A DNA stretch of 64,000 nt, taken from NCBI RefSeq assembly GCF_001544875.2, contig NZ_FCOA02000012.1:1-64000 (forward strand), in the 5' to 3' direction. Below are positions 7,528 through 16,640 of this stretch, in pieces; position 1 is the stretch's first letter, and each line of letters starts with the position of its first letter. The DNA comes from Caballeronia hypogeia. Its GTDB lineage: Bacteria > Pseudomonadota > Gammaproteobacteria > Burkholderiales > Burkholderiaceae. The notes below the pieces were generated by a model, which ran no database searches, was not told the DNA's origin, and saw only the letters and a program-made list of their open reading frames with translations. The translations under genes and the position numbers were made by a program.

Positions 7528-8403
7528 TCAAAGCACCGTCCGGACATGCCACAGTTCCGGAAACAGCACGACATCGAGCATCTTGCGCAGATACGAAGCG
7601 CCCGCCGTGCCGCCCGTGCCGCCCTTGAAGCCGATGATGCGCTCCACCGTCGTCACATGACGGAAGCGCCATTGCCGGAACGCGTCTTCCAGATCGACGA
7701 GCTCTTCCGCCATCTCGTAAAGATCCCAGTGATGCGACGGATCGCGATACACCGCGAGCCACGCTGCCTCCACCGACGGATCGTGCGTCGTCGGCTGCGT
7801 CCAGTCGCGGTTCAGCCGCTCGGGATTGATCGCGAAGCCGCGTCGCGCGAGCAGGCGGATCACTTCGTCGTAGAAGGAGGGCGCTTCCAGCGTCTCGCGC
7901 ACCTGCGCGAGAATCTCCGGCCGATGCTCATGCGGTTTCAACATCTGCGCATTCTTGTTGCCCAGCATGAACTCGATCTGCCGATACTGATGCGACTGAA
8001 ACCCCGACGACTGCCCGAGATACGGGCGCATCGCGGTGTATTCGGAGGGCGTCATCGTCGCGAGGACGTTCCAAGCCTGCACGAGTTGCTCGAAAATCCG
8101 CGACACGCGCGCGAGCATCTTGAACGCGGGCGGCAGTTCATCGCGATGCACAGCCGCGAGCGCTGCGCGCAGTTCGTACAGCGCGAGCTTCATCCATAGC
8201 TCGCTCGTCTGATGCTGCACGATGAACAGCATCTCGTTGTGATCCGGCGAAAGCGGATGCTGCGCGTTCAGGATCGACTCGAGGCCCAGGTAATCGCCGT
8301 AGCTCATTGAATCGGAGAAATCGAGCTTGGCGTCGTGCCAGCCTTTTTCCGTTGCGGTTTCCGTGGCGCCGTGACCGAACGGACAGCCTTGCGTATTGCT
8401 CAT
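7528..8403 (-). CDS. kynA: Tryptophan 2,3-dioxygenase
   Basis: The 291-residue product carries HQTSELWMKLALYELR at residues 64-79, the hallmark of tryptophan 2,3-dioxygenase, and RFRHVTTVERIIGFKGGTGG near the C-terminus, where His249 should be the heme axial ligand. The cytoplasmic heme enzyme opens the indole ring of tryptophan to N-formylkynurenine. It is the last gene of kynB-kynU-kynA, 13 bases after kynU, with a good AGAGGAG site lying in the end of kynU. Together the three genes turn tryptophan into anthranilate, alanine and formate. Confidence 0.97.
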   Translation of the reverse strand: MSNTQGCPFGHGATETATEKGWHDAKLDFSDSMSYGDYLGLESILNAQHPLSPDHNEMLFIVQHQTSELWMKLALYELRAALAAVHRDELPPAFKMLARVSRIFEQLVQAWNVLATMTPSEYTAMRPYLGQSSGFQSHQYRQIEFMLGNKNAQMLKPHEHRPEILAQVRETLEAPSFYDEVIRLLARRGFAINPERLNRDWTQPTTHDPSVEAAWLAVYRDPSHHWDLYEMAEELVDLEDAFRQWRFRHVTTVERIIGFKGGTGGTAGASYLRKMLDVVLFPELWHVRTVL

Positions 8404-8416
8404 GTCGACGCTCCTC

Positions 8417-9667
8417 TCAGGTCACCGATGCGCGCTCGGCGAATTCGGGCGCGCGCCAGCTTTCGGTGGCGAGCACGTCGCGCAGGACTTCGACGGCGTC
8501 CCACACATCGACGAAGCGCGTGTAGAGCGGGGTGAAGCCGAAGCGCAGAATGCGCGGCTCGCGATAATCGCCGATCACGCCGCGCGCGATCAGCGCCTGC
8601 ATCACTTCATAGCCGTTCGGATGCTCGAAGCTCGCCTGCGAGCCGCGTCGCGCGTGCTCGCGCGGCGTCGCGAGCGACAGCGGAAATTCGCCGCAACGTT
8701 CCTCGACCAGCCTGATGAACAGATCGCTCAGCGCGAGCGACTTCTTTCTGAGCGCCTGCATGTCGGTTTGCAGGAACACGTCGAGTCCGCATTCGACCAG
8801 CGACATCGACACGATCGGCTGCGTGCCGCAAAGAAATCGGCCGATGCCGTCGTCCGGCCGATACACCGGGTTCATCTCGAACGGCTTTTTATGTCCCCAC
8901 CAGCCGGAAAGCGGCTGCGAGAACGCGCTCTGATGACGCTTCGCGACCCACACGAACGCGGGCGAGCCGGGGCCGCCGTTCAGATACTTGTAGGTGCAAC
9001 CAACCGCGTAATCCGCGCCGACGCCGTTCAGATCGACCGGCACCGCGCCTGCCGAATGCGCCAGATCCCACACGGCGAGCGCGCCCGCGCGATGAATCGT
9101 CTCGGTGAGCGCGGCCATGTCGTGCATGTATCCGGTGCGGTAATTGACGTGCGTGATCATCGCGATGGCGGTGTTTTCGTCGATGGCCTTCGGCAGCTCG
9201 GAAGGGTCATCGACGAGACGCAGTTCGTATCCGCGATCCAGTTGCTCGATCAAGCCCTGCGCAATATATAGATCGGTCGGAAAGTTCGAACGTTCGGAGA
9301 CGATCACGCGACGTTTCGGATCGCGCTCGTTCGCGAGCTTCAGCGCAGCCGAGAGGATCTTGAAGAGATTCGCCGAGATCGTGTCCGTGACGACGACCTC
9401 GTCCTCGTGCGCTCCGATCAGGGAGGCGAGCTTGTTGCCGAGCCGCTTGGGCAGCGCGAACCAGCCGGCCGTGTTCCAGCTGCGGATCAGACCATCGCCC
9501 CATTCGGCGGCGATCACGTCGGCGGCGCGCGCGGCGGCGGCTTTGGGCGGCACGCCGAGGGAATTGCCGTCGAGATAGATCACCTCGCGGGCCAACGCGA
9601 ATTGCTCGCGCAGCGCGCCGAGCGGATCGTCGCGGTCGAGTGCCGCGGTTTCGTCACGATTTTTCAT
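8417..9667 (-). CDS. kynU: Kynureninase
   Basis: The 416-residue PLP enzyme has YLDGNSLGVPP near the N-terminus, VWDLAHSAGAVPVDLN, and the PLP lysine Lys227 in TYKYLNGGPGSPAF; the number equals that of the Pseudomonas fluorescens enzyme. It splits kynurenine into anthranilate and alanine. The start at 9667 is preferred because an AGGGA lies about nine bases upstream. An in-frame ATG at 9694 overlaps the kynB stop (TGATG) and would add nine residues, so coupled initiation is possible. Confidence 0.96.
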   Translation of the reverse strand: MKNRDETAALDRDDPLGALREQFALAREVIYLDGNSLGVPPKAAAARAADVIAAEWGDGLIRSWNTAGWFALPKRLGNKLASLIGAHEDEVVVTDTISANLFKILSAALKLANERDPKRRVIVSERSNFPTDLYIAQGLIEQLDRGYELRLVDDPSELPKAIDENTAIAMITHVNYRTGYMHDMAALTETIHRAGALAVWDLAHSAGAVPVDLNGVGADYAVGCTYKYLNGGPGSPAFVWVAKRHQSAFSQPLSGWWGHKKPFEMNPVYRPDDGIGRFLCGTQPIVSMSLVECGLDVFLQTDMQALRKKSLALSDLFIRLVEERCGEFPLSLATPREHARRGSQASFEHPNGYEVMQALIARGVIGDYREPRILRFGFTPLYTRFVDVWDAVEVLRDVLATESWRAPEFAERASVT

Positions 9668-9693
9668 CGAAAAGTCCCTATATTTGAGGATCA

Positions 9694-10320
9694 TCAAGAG
9701 AGCGGACGCAGGACGGCGCGAACCGGGCTCGCATCGAGCGTCGAGAATTTGAGCGGCAGGGCGATCAGTTCGTAATCGCCCGGCGCGACGGCGTCGAGCA
9801 CGAGGCCTTCGAGAATCGCCATGCCGTGCGCGCGGATGCGCTTGTGCGCGTCCATGGTTTTCGATTCCTGCGGATCGAGCGACGGCGTGTCGATGCCGAT
9901 CAGCTTCACGCCTTTTTCGGCCAGCAAGTCGATGGTTTCGGGCGCGACCGCCGTGAAACTGGCGTCCCAGGCGTCGAGCGGCGCATGCGTGTAAGTACGA
10001 AGCAGAACGCGCGCCGGGACATCGGCGAGATGGGCGGCTACGTGCTCGGGCATCACGAGCGGCGCGGCGCCGATGCAATGCACGACGCGGCACGTACCGA
10101 TGTACGTTTCGAGCGCGACCGCGCCGATCGGCTTGCCGTGTTCGTCGTAGTGAAGCGGCGCATCGGCATGAGCGCCGGTGTGCGGCGAGAGCGTGAGACG
10201 CGCGACGTTGACGGGCGACCCCGCCTCCATGCGCCACACGCGCTCGATGCCGACCGGCGTGTCGCCCGGCCAGACGGGCGTGGCGGTATCGATCGGCGGG
10301 GAAATGTCCAGAAGCGTCAT
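9694..10320 (-). CDS. kynB: Kynurenine formamidase (arylformamidase)
   Basis: The 208-residue protein has HTGAHADAPLHY at residues 47-58, the metal-binding HxxxH(x)D motif of the bacterial KynB/cyclase family, and matches its length. It hydrolyses N-formylkynurenine to kynurenine and formate in the cytoplasm. It is the first gene of the kyn operon and its stop overlaps a possible kynU start. The promoter region is shared with a divergent Lrp/AsnC regulator at 10455. Confidence 0.95.
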   Translation of the reverse strand: MTLLDISPPIDTATPVWPGDTPVGIERVWRMEAGSPVNVARLTLSPHTGAHADAPLHYDEHGKPIGAVALETYIGTCRVVHCIGAAPLVMPEHVAAHLADVPARVLLRTYTHAPLDAWDASFTAVAPETIDLLAEKGVKLIGIDTPSLDPQESKTMDAHKRIRAHGMAILEGLVLDAVAPGDYELIALPLKFSTLDASPVRAVLRPLS

Positions 10321-10355
10321 GACGCGCCCTAGCAGAAAGCGTGGAGATGCGTCAA

Positions 10356-10407
10356 ATCATAGTCGTGTCATCTCGAAAAGTGCTTGCGAAATAACCACCC
10401 AAAAGTG
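10356..10407. promoter_or_regulatory. Divergent control region of the kyn operon
   Basis: A minus-strand -10-like TATGAT lies at 10356-10361, 36 bases before kynB. Two direct copies of AAAAGTG at 10376-10382 and 10401-10407, 25 bases start to start, flank where a -35 would lie. No good -35 is visible, which suits an activator-dependent promoter. The adjacent Lrp-type regulator is the natural candidate to bind here; this is inference. Confidence 0.35.
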
Positions 10408-10454
10408 TCGCGCTTAGAACATAATTCGATGAAACGGGCTCAGGGGACTCAAAA

Positions 10455-10958
10455 ATGACCGGCTTCACGCTCGATGCAACGGATTGCCGAATTCTGGCGG
10501 TACTGCAGGAAGATGGACGGATCAGTAACCTGGACCTGGCGGAGCGCATCTCGCTCTCGCCGTCGGCGTGCTTGCGCCGAATGCGTCTGCTGGAGGAGGA
10601 AGGGGTGATCGCGAGCTATCGCGCGTGCCTCGACCGCGAACGGCTCGGCATCGAACTGGAGGCGTTCGTTCACGTCTCCATGCGCAATGATCAGGAAAAC
10701 TGGCACGAGAAGTTCGCCGCCGCCGTGCGCGAATGGCCGGAAGTGGTCGGCGCGTTCGTAGTCACCGGCGACACGCATTACGTGCTTCGGGTGCTCGCGC
10801 ACAACCTCAAGCATTACTCCGACTTCATTCTGTCGAAGCTCTACAAGGCGCCCGGCGTGATCGACATCCGCTCGAACATCGTGCTTCAGACGATGAAGGA
10901 CGACGCGGGCGTGCCGGTCGCGCTGATCGAGCAGCCGGGGCGCGCGCATACGCCCTGA
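10455..10958 (+). CDS. Lrp/AsnC family regulator, probable kyn operon regulator (KynR-like)
   Basis: The 167-residue protein has the AsnC helix-turn-helix at residues 6-60 (LDATDCRILAVLQEDGRISNLDLAERI, SPSACLRRMRLLEEEG) and a RAM ligand-binding domain with GDTHYVLRVLAHNLKHYSDF. It is divergent from kynB, just as AsnC-type KynR is linked to kyn genes in Pseudomonas, where kynurenine is the inducer. It probably controls the kyn operon. The 3' end lies four bases from the convergent flavin reductase gene. Confidence 0.88.
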   Translation: MTGFTLDATDCRILAVLQEDGRISNLDLAERISLSPSACLRRMRLLEEEGVIASYRACLDRERLGIELEAFVHVSMRNDQENWHEKFAAAVREWPEVVGAFVVTGDTHYVLRVLAHNLKHYSDFILSKLYKAPGVIDIRSNIVLQTMKDDAGVPVALIEQPGRAHTP

Positions 10959-10962
10959 CGGC

Positions 10963-11475
10963 TTATTCGAGCGATCCCAGCGTGTGGAAACCGCCCGCCT
11001 GAAAGACGAGCGGCGAGACTTCCGCCGCGTCTTCACGCACGCCGCAACGTTCCACTTCGCCGACGAAGATCACGTGATCGCCTTCGTCGTAGCGGCTGCG
11101 GTTGTGGCATTCGAACCACGCGAGCGCGCCGTCGAGCACGGGCATGCCGGTGTCGCCGGCCGCGTGCGAGACGCCTGCGAACCGGTCGCCCTTTACCGTC
11201 GCGAAGCGTCGGCACAGTTCGAGCTGCGAGGCCGCGAGCACGTTTACCACGTAGTGGCTATTGGCGCGGAACACCGGCATCGACGCCGATTTGGTCGCGA
11301 GACTCCACAGCACGAGCGGCGGATTCAGCGACACCGAGTTGAACGAGCTCGCGGTAATGCCGATCAGCTGACCGGAATCCGTGCGGGTCGTGATGACCGT
11401 GACGCCGGTCGCAAACTGGCCGAGCGCGGCGCGAAACGCGGTCGGATCGAAATTCGGGGATTTGGCGCGTTTCAT
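10963..11475 (-). CDS. Flavin reductase family protein
   Basis: The 170-residue protein shows FRAALGQFATGVTVITTR, GITASSFNSVSLNPPLVLWSL and ANSHYVVNVLAASQ. These mark the FMN-binding flavin reductase-like domain (HpaC/DszD type). Such enzymes reduce free FMN or FAD with NAD(P)H for a two-component monooxygenase. No oxygenase partner lies nearby, so the substrate system is unknown. The GDHVIFVGEVERC segment near the C-terminus is also conserved in the family. A small palindrome upstream (11558) may be its operator. Confidence 0.88.
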   Translation of the reverse strand: MKRAKSPNFDPTAFRAALGQFATGVTVITTRTDSGQLIGITASSFNSVSLNPPLVLWSLATKSASMPVFRANSHYVVNVLAASQLELCRRFATVKGDRFAGVSHAAGDTGMPVLDGALAWFECHNRSRYDEGDHVIFVGEVERCGVREDAAEVSPLVFQAGGFHTLGSLE

Positions 11476-11809
11476 TTGGCAGATGAGCGGGCAAATGGGC
11501 GGTCGAGTGTGTCGTGTGCTACCGAGCCGGCCGCGCGTCGCGCTTCAGTCGGAAGGAACTTTTCAAAAGTCATGTAAAAGCTGCGGATTTGTTTCGATTC
11601 TAGCGGAATCGGCTGTCGATGGCCGCCGATTGACCGTACGCCGGCAGCAAGTTTTCTGCCGCCCGGGGTTCCCTGCGCGGCTTCGTCAAACCCGTTAAGC
11701 TCGATTCATCGCGTGCGCGTAACCCGGCTTCAGGTTGAAGAAGCGGCTGTGCGCATCCATATGCATGATCCGCGGCGTGGCCGCATGCACTATTGAGGAG
11801 TGGCACCTT
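11476..11809. other. Intergenic region between flavin reductase and msrA
   Basis: This 334-base divergent gap holds the palindrome at 11558-11570 and the msrA ribosome site GAGGAG (11795-11800). Short open frames crossing it have no domain and no ribosome site. I see no RNA gene. Confidence 0.5.
11558..11570. promoter_or_regulatory. Perfect 13-base palindrome, candidate operator
   Basis: ACTTTT-C-AAAAGT is perfectly symmetric around the central base, 83 bases upstream of the flavin reductase start. Its place and symmetry suggest a dimeric regulator site. No regulator can be assigned. Confidence 0.3.
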
Positions 11810-12379
11810 ATGACCTTACTCGACCAGCAGAACGGGCAGGCGAAGACCGAAACCGCGACGCTCGGCGGCGGATGTTTCTGGTGCACCGAAGCCGTGTTTC
11901 TCTCGGTGCAGGGCGTGGAGTCGGTCGAATCGGGCTATGCGGGCGGCAAGGTGGTGAATCCGTCTTACGAGCAGGTTTGCGAAGGCGATACCGGCCACGC
12001 GGAAGTGGTGAAGGTGGTGTTCGATCCGTCCGTGATCGGATATCGCGAGGTGCTCGAGATTTTCTTCGCGACGCACGATCCGACGCAGCTCAATCGTCAG
12101 GGCAACGATGTCGGCACGCAGTACCGGTCGGCCGTGTTCACGCATTCGGACGAGCAGCGCAAGATTGCGCTCGACGTGATCGACGAACTGCAGCGCGAAG
12201 ATGTCTTCGGCGGCAAGATCGTGACGCAAGTGGTGCCGCTCGACGGCGACTACTATCCGGCTGAGGCTTATCACCAGAACTACTTCGCGCAGCATCCGAA
12301 TCAGGGTTATTGCGCGGCGGTGGTCGGTCCGAAGGTCGCGAAGTTTCGCAAGAAGTTCGCACATCGGCTGAAAGCGTGA
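11810..12379 (+). CDS. msrA: Peptide-methionine (S)-S-oxide reductase
   Basis: The 189-residue product has the catalytic motif GCFWC at residues 21-25 (Cys22 nucleophile), then GVESVESGYAGG, THDPTQLNRQGNDVGTQYRS and AEAYHQNYF, all hallmarks of MsrA. The enzyme reduces methionine-S-sulfoxide in proteins using thioredoxin, repairing oxidative damage in the cytoplasm. The ATG at 11810 is chosen because GAGGAG lies nine bases upstream; the frame is open further 5' without support. It appears monocistronic. Confidence 0.96.
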   Translation: MTLLDQQNGQAKTETATLGGGCFWCTEAVFLSVQGVESVESGYAGGKVVNPSYEQVCEGDTGHAEVVKVVFDPSVIGYREVLEIFFATHDPTQLNRQGNDVGTQYRSAVFTHSDEQRKIALDVIDELQREDVFGGKIVTQVVPLDGDYYPAEAYHQNYFAQHPNQGYCAAVVGPKVAKFRKKFAHRLKA

Positions 12380-12396
12380 TGCGCTTCTGAATCGTT

Positions 12397-13539
12397 CTAG
12401 GCGTTTCGCGCGCGCTCTATTTCCTCCGCGATGCCGCGTGCGAGCTCGAAGCAGGTGAGCGGCGCGGAGCCTTCCGCCTTGTTGTTCGCCGCGATCACCA
12501 CCGGCTGGCCCGCGATCGCGTAACCCGCGGCCAGTTCGGCTAGCGCCTCGCGCGTGTCGCGATCTTCATCGACGATCTTGTCGAACGGCTCGTACTTCGC
12601 CTTCGCCTGTTCGTAGCGAAAGCCGCTGTGCAGGCTCCAGCGCACGACGAGCGGGCCTTTTCCTTCTTCATCCAGCACCGCGAGTGCTTTCGCCTGACGG
12701 CGCACGTCCGGCATGCGCGCGTGCACGCCGATGCAATAGCGCGCGTTCGCCTCGCGCAGTGCGCGAATGAAGCGCGGCGTGAGCATCACCGCGTCGCGGA
12801 TTTCGACGGCATAGCACGCGTCGCCTTCGAGCGACGGCAGCGCCTTGAGAAATTCCGACAGCCGGTCGATGAAGCGCGCCGGCTCGACGATCATTGCATC
12901 GGGCAGCGGCGAGAACTGGAACACGAGCGCGCCCGCTTTCGCGCCGAGTCCGCCGATGCACGGCGTCACGAAGTCGTCGATGGCGATTTGCGCGTTCAGG
13001 AACGCCGGGTTGTCCGCGTCGGGCGTGCCCCGCTCGCCGCGGATGAAGGCATCGGTGACGGAAGCGGGTGCCTTCACGATGAAGCGAAAATGCTCCGGCA
13101 CCTGCGAGGCGTAGCGCGCATATTCAGCGAGCGACAGCGGCGCGTAGAACGAGCGGTCGATCGACACGCTCTTCAGCAACGGATGCGCGCCGTAGGCGGT
13201 GAGGCCGTCGCGGGAGAGTTTCGCGTTCGAGTATTCGTCGCCGTAGACGATGCCGCGCCAGCCGGGAAACGACCATGTCGATGTTCCGAGATGGATCACG
13301 TCCGGCAAGCGGCTCGCCAGCGCTTCGAATTCGGGTTGAAAAGGCGCGGGGAGGATACCGCGTGGTTTGGGTTGCTTCGCTTGCTTTGGCGGCTTCGCTT
13401 GCGTGGCCGGCTTTTCGGCAGCAGCAACAGGCGCGGGCTCGCCGAAGAGATCGAATTGCTCTTCTTCAGGCTCGCCCGTTTCGAGATGCGTGAGATCGCG
13501 GCTCAGAGCGCCTTCTCGTAGATATACCGCCGCGACCAC
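12397..13539 (-). CDS. DUF72 domain-containing protein (YecE-like)
   Basis: The 380-residue protein has a poorly conserved, Lys/Ala/Pro-rich N-terminus (to about residue 65). The DUF72 TIM-barrel-like domain then runs from HLGTSTWSFPGWRGIVY through FRFIVKAP, FQFSPLPDAM, CYAVEIRDAVML to VVIAANNKAEGSAP. The family has no settled function. The predicted start at 13539 overlaps the end of cfa by 37 bases, so the true start may be further in, but no internal ATG precedes the domain closely. It is probably co-transcribed with cfa. Confidence 0.8.
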   Translation of the reverse strand: MVAAVYLREGALSRDLTHLETGEPEEEQFDLFGEPAPVAAAEKPATQAKPPKQAKQPKPRGILPAPFQPEFEALASRLPDVIHLGTSTWSFPGWRGIVYGDEYSNAKLSRDGLTAYGAHPLLKSVSIDRSFYAPLSLAEYARYASQVPEHFRFIVKAPASVTDAFIRGERGTPDADNPAFLNAQIAIDDFVTPCIGGLGAKAGALVFQFSPLPDAMIVEPARFIDRLSEFLKALPSLEGDACYAVEIRDAVMLTPRFIRALREANARYCIGVHARMPDVRRQAKALAVLDEEGKGPLVVRWSLHSGFRYEQAKAKYEPFDKIVDEDRDTREALAELAAGYAIAGQPVVIAANNKAEGSAPLTCFELARGIAEEIERARNA

Positions 13540-14717
13540 GGCAGCGTCTTCGCGCTACGCCCCGCCTTGCGGCAGATCACCTGATAGATCGACACATCGT
13601 CGTTCTCGAACGCATATGCGCAGCCCGCGAGATACACGCGCCAGATGCGGAAGTGCTCATCGTCGACGAGCTTCCTCGCGGCCTCCGCATTCTCCTCGAA
13701 CCGGTTGGCCCAGACATCGAGCGTATGCGCGTAATGCCGGCGCAGGCTTTCGACGTCGACCGCCTCAAGCCCGCCGCGCTGCATGCATTCGAGCGCGAGG
13801 CTGATATGCGGCAGCTCGCCATCGGGGAACACATACTTGTCGATGAACTCGCCGCCACCGAGCGACGTCTCGCCGCTGTCGGCGTCGGAAGACGTGATGC
13901 CGTGATTCATCGCGATGCCGTCATCGACGAGCAGATCGTGGATCCTTGCGAAGTATCCCGGCAGATTCTTGCGTCCGACATGCTCGAACATGCCGACACT
14001 CGTGATGCGGTCGAACTGTCCGGGAATATCGCGATAGTCCTGCAGGCGGATTTCGACCTTGCCTTCGAGACCCGCCGCCTTCACGCGCTCGGTCGCGAGC
14101 TTGAACTGGTTCTCGGAGAGCGTGACGCCAACGCACTGCGCGCCGAACTTCTGCGCCGCGCGAATCACGAGCGCGCCCCAGCCGCAGCCGATATCAAGGA
14201 GACGATGCCCCGGCTGCACCTGAATCTTCGTGAGGATGTGGTCGATCTTCTTGAGCTGCGCGGTGTCGATGTCTTCGTCGCCGTTCTCGAAGTACGCGCA
14301 GGAGTACACCATGTTCTTGTCGAGCCAGAGCTCGTAGAACTCGTTCGACACATCGTAGTGATACTGAATGGCCTTCTTGTCCGACGTCTTCGAGTGATTG
14401 AAGTAGCGTCGCACACGGGCGAGCTTGCCCGCGCTCGTCACTGTATTCTTCGCGAGCGAATAGCTGATGTTGATGATGTCCGAGAGCTTGCCCTCGATGT
14501 CGATCTTGCCCTTCACATAGGCTTCGCCGAGATTGTCGAGACTCGGTTCGAGCAGGTAGGGCAGCGCGGTCGCGCTCTTCACGTGCAGCGTCACCTGAGG
14601 GGCGGCGAACTGGCCGAAATCGTGCTGCTGGCCGTCCCACAGCACCAGCCGCGCGGGCAGGTCGGCCCGGTCGCGCACTTCCTCAACCCACTGCGTCAGC
14701 TTCTTCTCCCAGAACAT
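13503..14717 (-). CDS. cfa: Cyclopropane-fatty-acyl-phospholipid synthase family protein
   Basis: The 404-residue protein has a SAM-binding motif LLDIGCGWGALVIRAA at residues 173-188. It also has IQYHYDVSNEFYELWLD, MVYSCAYFE and MFEHVGRKNLPGYF, typical of CFA synthases. The enzyme methylenates unsaturated acyl chains of membrane phospholipids, usually on entry to stationary phase or acid stress. Length fits the family (about 380-430). The downstream DUF72 gene overlaps it. A second family member with a different role (SAM-dependent methyltransferase) cannot be fully excluded. Confidence 0.9.
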   Translation of the reverse strand: MFWEKKLTQWVEEVRDRADLPARLVLWDGQQHDFGQFAAPQVTLHVKSATALPYLLEPSLDNLGEAYVKGKIDIEGKLSDIINISYSLAKNTVTSAGKLARVRRYFNHSKTSDKKAIQYHYDVSNEFYELWLDKNMVYSCAYFENGDEDIDTAQLKKIDHILTKIQVQPGHRLLDIGCGWGALVIRAAQKFGAQCVGVTLSENQFKLATERVKAAGLEGKVEIRLQDYRDIPGQFDRITSVGMFEHVGRKNLPGYFARIHDLLVDDGIAMNHGITSSDADSGETSLGGGEFIDKYVFPDGELPHISLALECMQRGGLEAVDVESLRRHYAHTLDVWANRFEENAEAARKLVDDEHFRIWRVYLAGCAYAFENDDVSIYQVICRKAGRSAKTLPWSRRYIYEKAL

Positions 14718-14798
14718 GCTTGTTTCTCCGCGCTAGATGAAATCAAGGGAAGGCTCGCGCCTCCATGTTCGTGCTGCCTGCCGCTCTCGTCGCTCCCG

Positions 14799-15440
<642 letters not shown>

Positions 15441-15724
15441 TTTTATGCAAGCGCTACAGTCGCGTCAGTATAGCCAAGGTGAAACGATCTTGCCCTGATT
15501 ACCCCGAACGCGATGTGCGCACACCGGATGCAGCAAGGGCGGCTATCACGTCGAGGGTTTCGATAAGGCAGAATACGAGATTCGCCCGCATTTTGCATGA
15601 TTGACGACTCAAGTTTTTAGAATCGACAGCCGCTTGTAAGCCTTACTTGACGGGGCACAACGGGCGTTGCACTTTATTTGCTTCTGCTTCGTACGTCACT
15701 TCTCCGGCTTTATCCACTCACGAC

Positions 15725-16570
15725 ATGAACCCTTCCTCCGATACCGCGGCCACGCTCTCCGCAGACGATCTCGCCGATCGCGACCGACGCTTCGGCGGCA
15801 TCGCGCGCCTGTACGGCGCACCTGCGCTCGCCGCGTTCGAGCGGGCGCATGTCGCGGTCATCGGCATTGGCGGCGTGGGCTCGTGGGTGGCGGAGGCGCT
15901 CGCGCGCAGCGCGGTCGGCAAGCTCACGTTGATCGATCTCGATAACGTCGCCGAAAGCAATACGAATCGTCAGATTCACGCGCTCGACGGCAACTATGGC
16001 AAGGCGAAAGTCACGGCCATGGCCGAGCGCATCAGACTGATCGATCCGGCTTGCGATGTGCGGCAGATCGAGGATTTCGTCGAACCCGGCAACTTCGAAC
16101 AGACGCTCGGTGACGGTTTCGATTATGTGATCGATGCGATCGACAGCGTGCGTACGAAGACCGCGCTAATCGCGTGGTGTGTCGAGCGCAAGCAGGCGCT
16201 CATCACCGTGGGCGGCGCGGGCGGGCAACTCGATCCGACGCGCATCCGGATCGACGATCTCGCGCTCACGATTCAGGACCCGCTGCTGTCGAAAGTGCGC
16301 GGCCAGTTGCGCAAGCTGCACGGCTTTCCGCGCGGGCCGAAGGCGCGCTTCAAGGTGAGCGCGGTGTATTCGGACGAGCCGCTGATCTATCCGGAAGCGC
16401 CGGCGTGCGATATCAGCGAGGGCGCCGAGCACCTCGAAACGGGCGCGGGATATTCAGGACCGGTCGGGCTGAATTGCGCGGGCTTCGGATCGAGCGTGTG
16501 CGTGACGGCGAGCTTCGGCTTCGCGGCGGCGGCGCACGTGCTGCGCGAACTGGCGAAGCGCGCGGCCTGA
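15725..16570 (+). CDS. tcdA: tRNA threonylcarbamoyladenosine dehydratase (TcdA/CsdL)
   Basis: The 281-residue ThiF/E1-like protein has the ATP-binding HVAVIGIGGVGSWVAEAL and the DLDNVAESNTNRQIHAL loop. It also has VIDAIDSVRTKTALIAWC and the C-terminal CAGFGSSVCVTASFGF characteristic of TcdA. It cyclises t6A37 of ANN-decoding tRNAs to ct6A using ATP, working with CsdA/CsdE-type sulfur carriers. The ATG at 15725 is preferred because the protein then begins where homologues usually do; the frame extends 26 codons upstream. A strong terminator follows. Confidence 0.92.
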   Translation: MNPSSDTAATLSADDLADRDRRFGGIARLYGAPALAAFERAHVAVIGIGGVGSWVAEALARSAVGKLTLIDLDNVAESNTNRQIHALDGNYGKAKVTAMAERIRLIDPACDVRQIEDFVEPGNFEQTLGDGFDYVIDAIDSVRTKTALIAWCVERKQALITVGGAGGQLDPTRIRIDDLALTIQDPLLSKVRGQLRKLHGFPRGPKARFKVSAVYSDEPLIYPEAPACDISEGAEHLETGAGYSGPVGLNCAGFGSSVCVTASFGFAAAAHVLRELAKRAA

Positions 16571-16589
16571 GTCGAGCGCCCCGGAAGCA

Positions 16590-16622
16590 AAAACGGCCAG
16601 CTCGATGAAAGCTGGCCGTTTT
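16590..16622. terminator. Bidirectional Rho-independent terminator (tcdA / ybbN-like)
   Basis: Eleven-pair stem AACGGCCAGCT / AGCTGGCCGTT with a seven-base loop, flanked by A-tract on the left and T-tract on the right. It serves tcdA on the plus strand and the convergent thioredoxin-family gene on the minus strand. Confidence 0.92.
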
Positions 16623-16640
16623 GCATTTCAAACGCGGCAA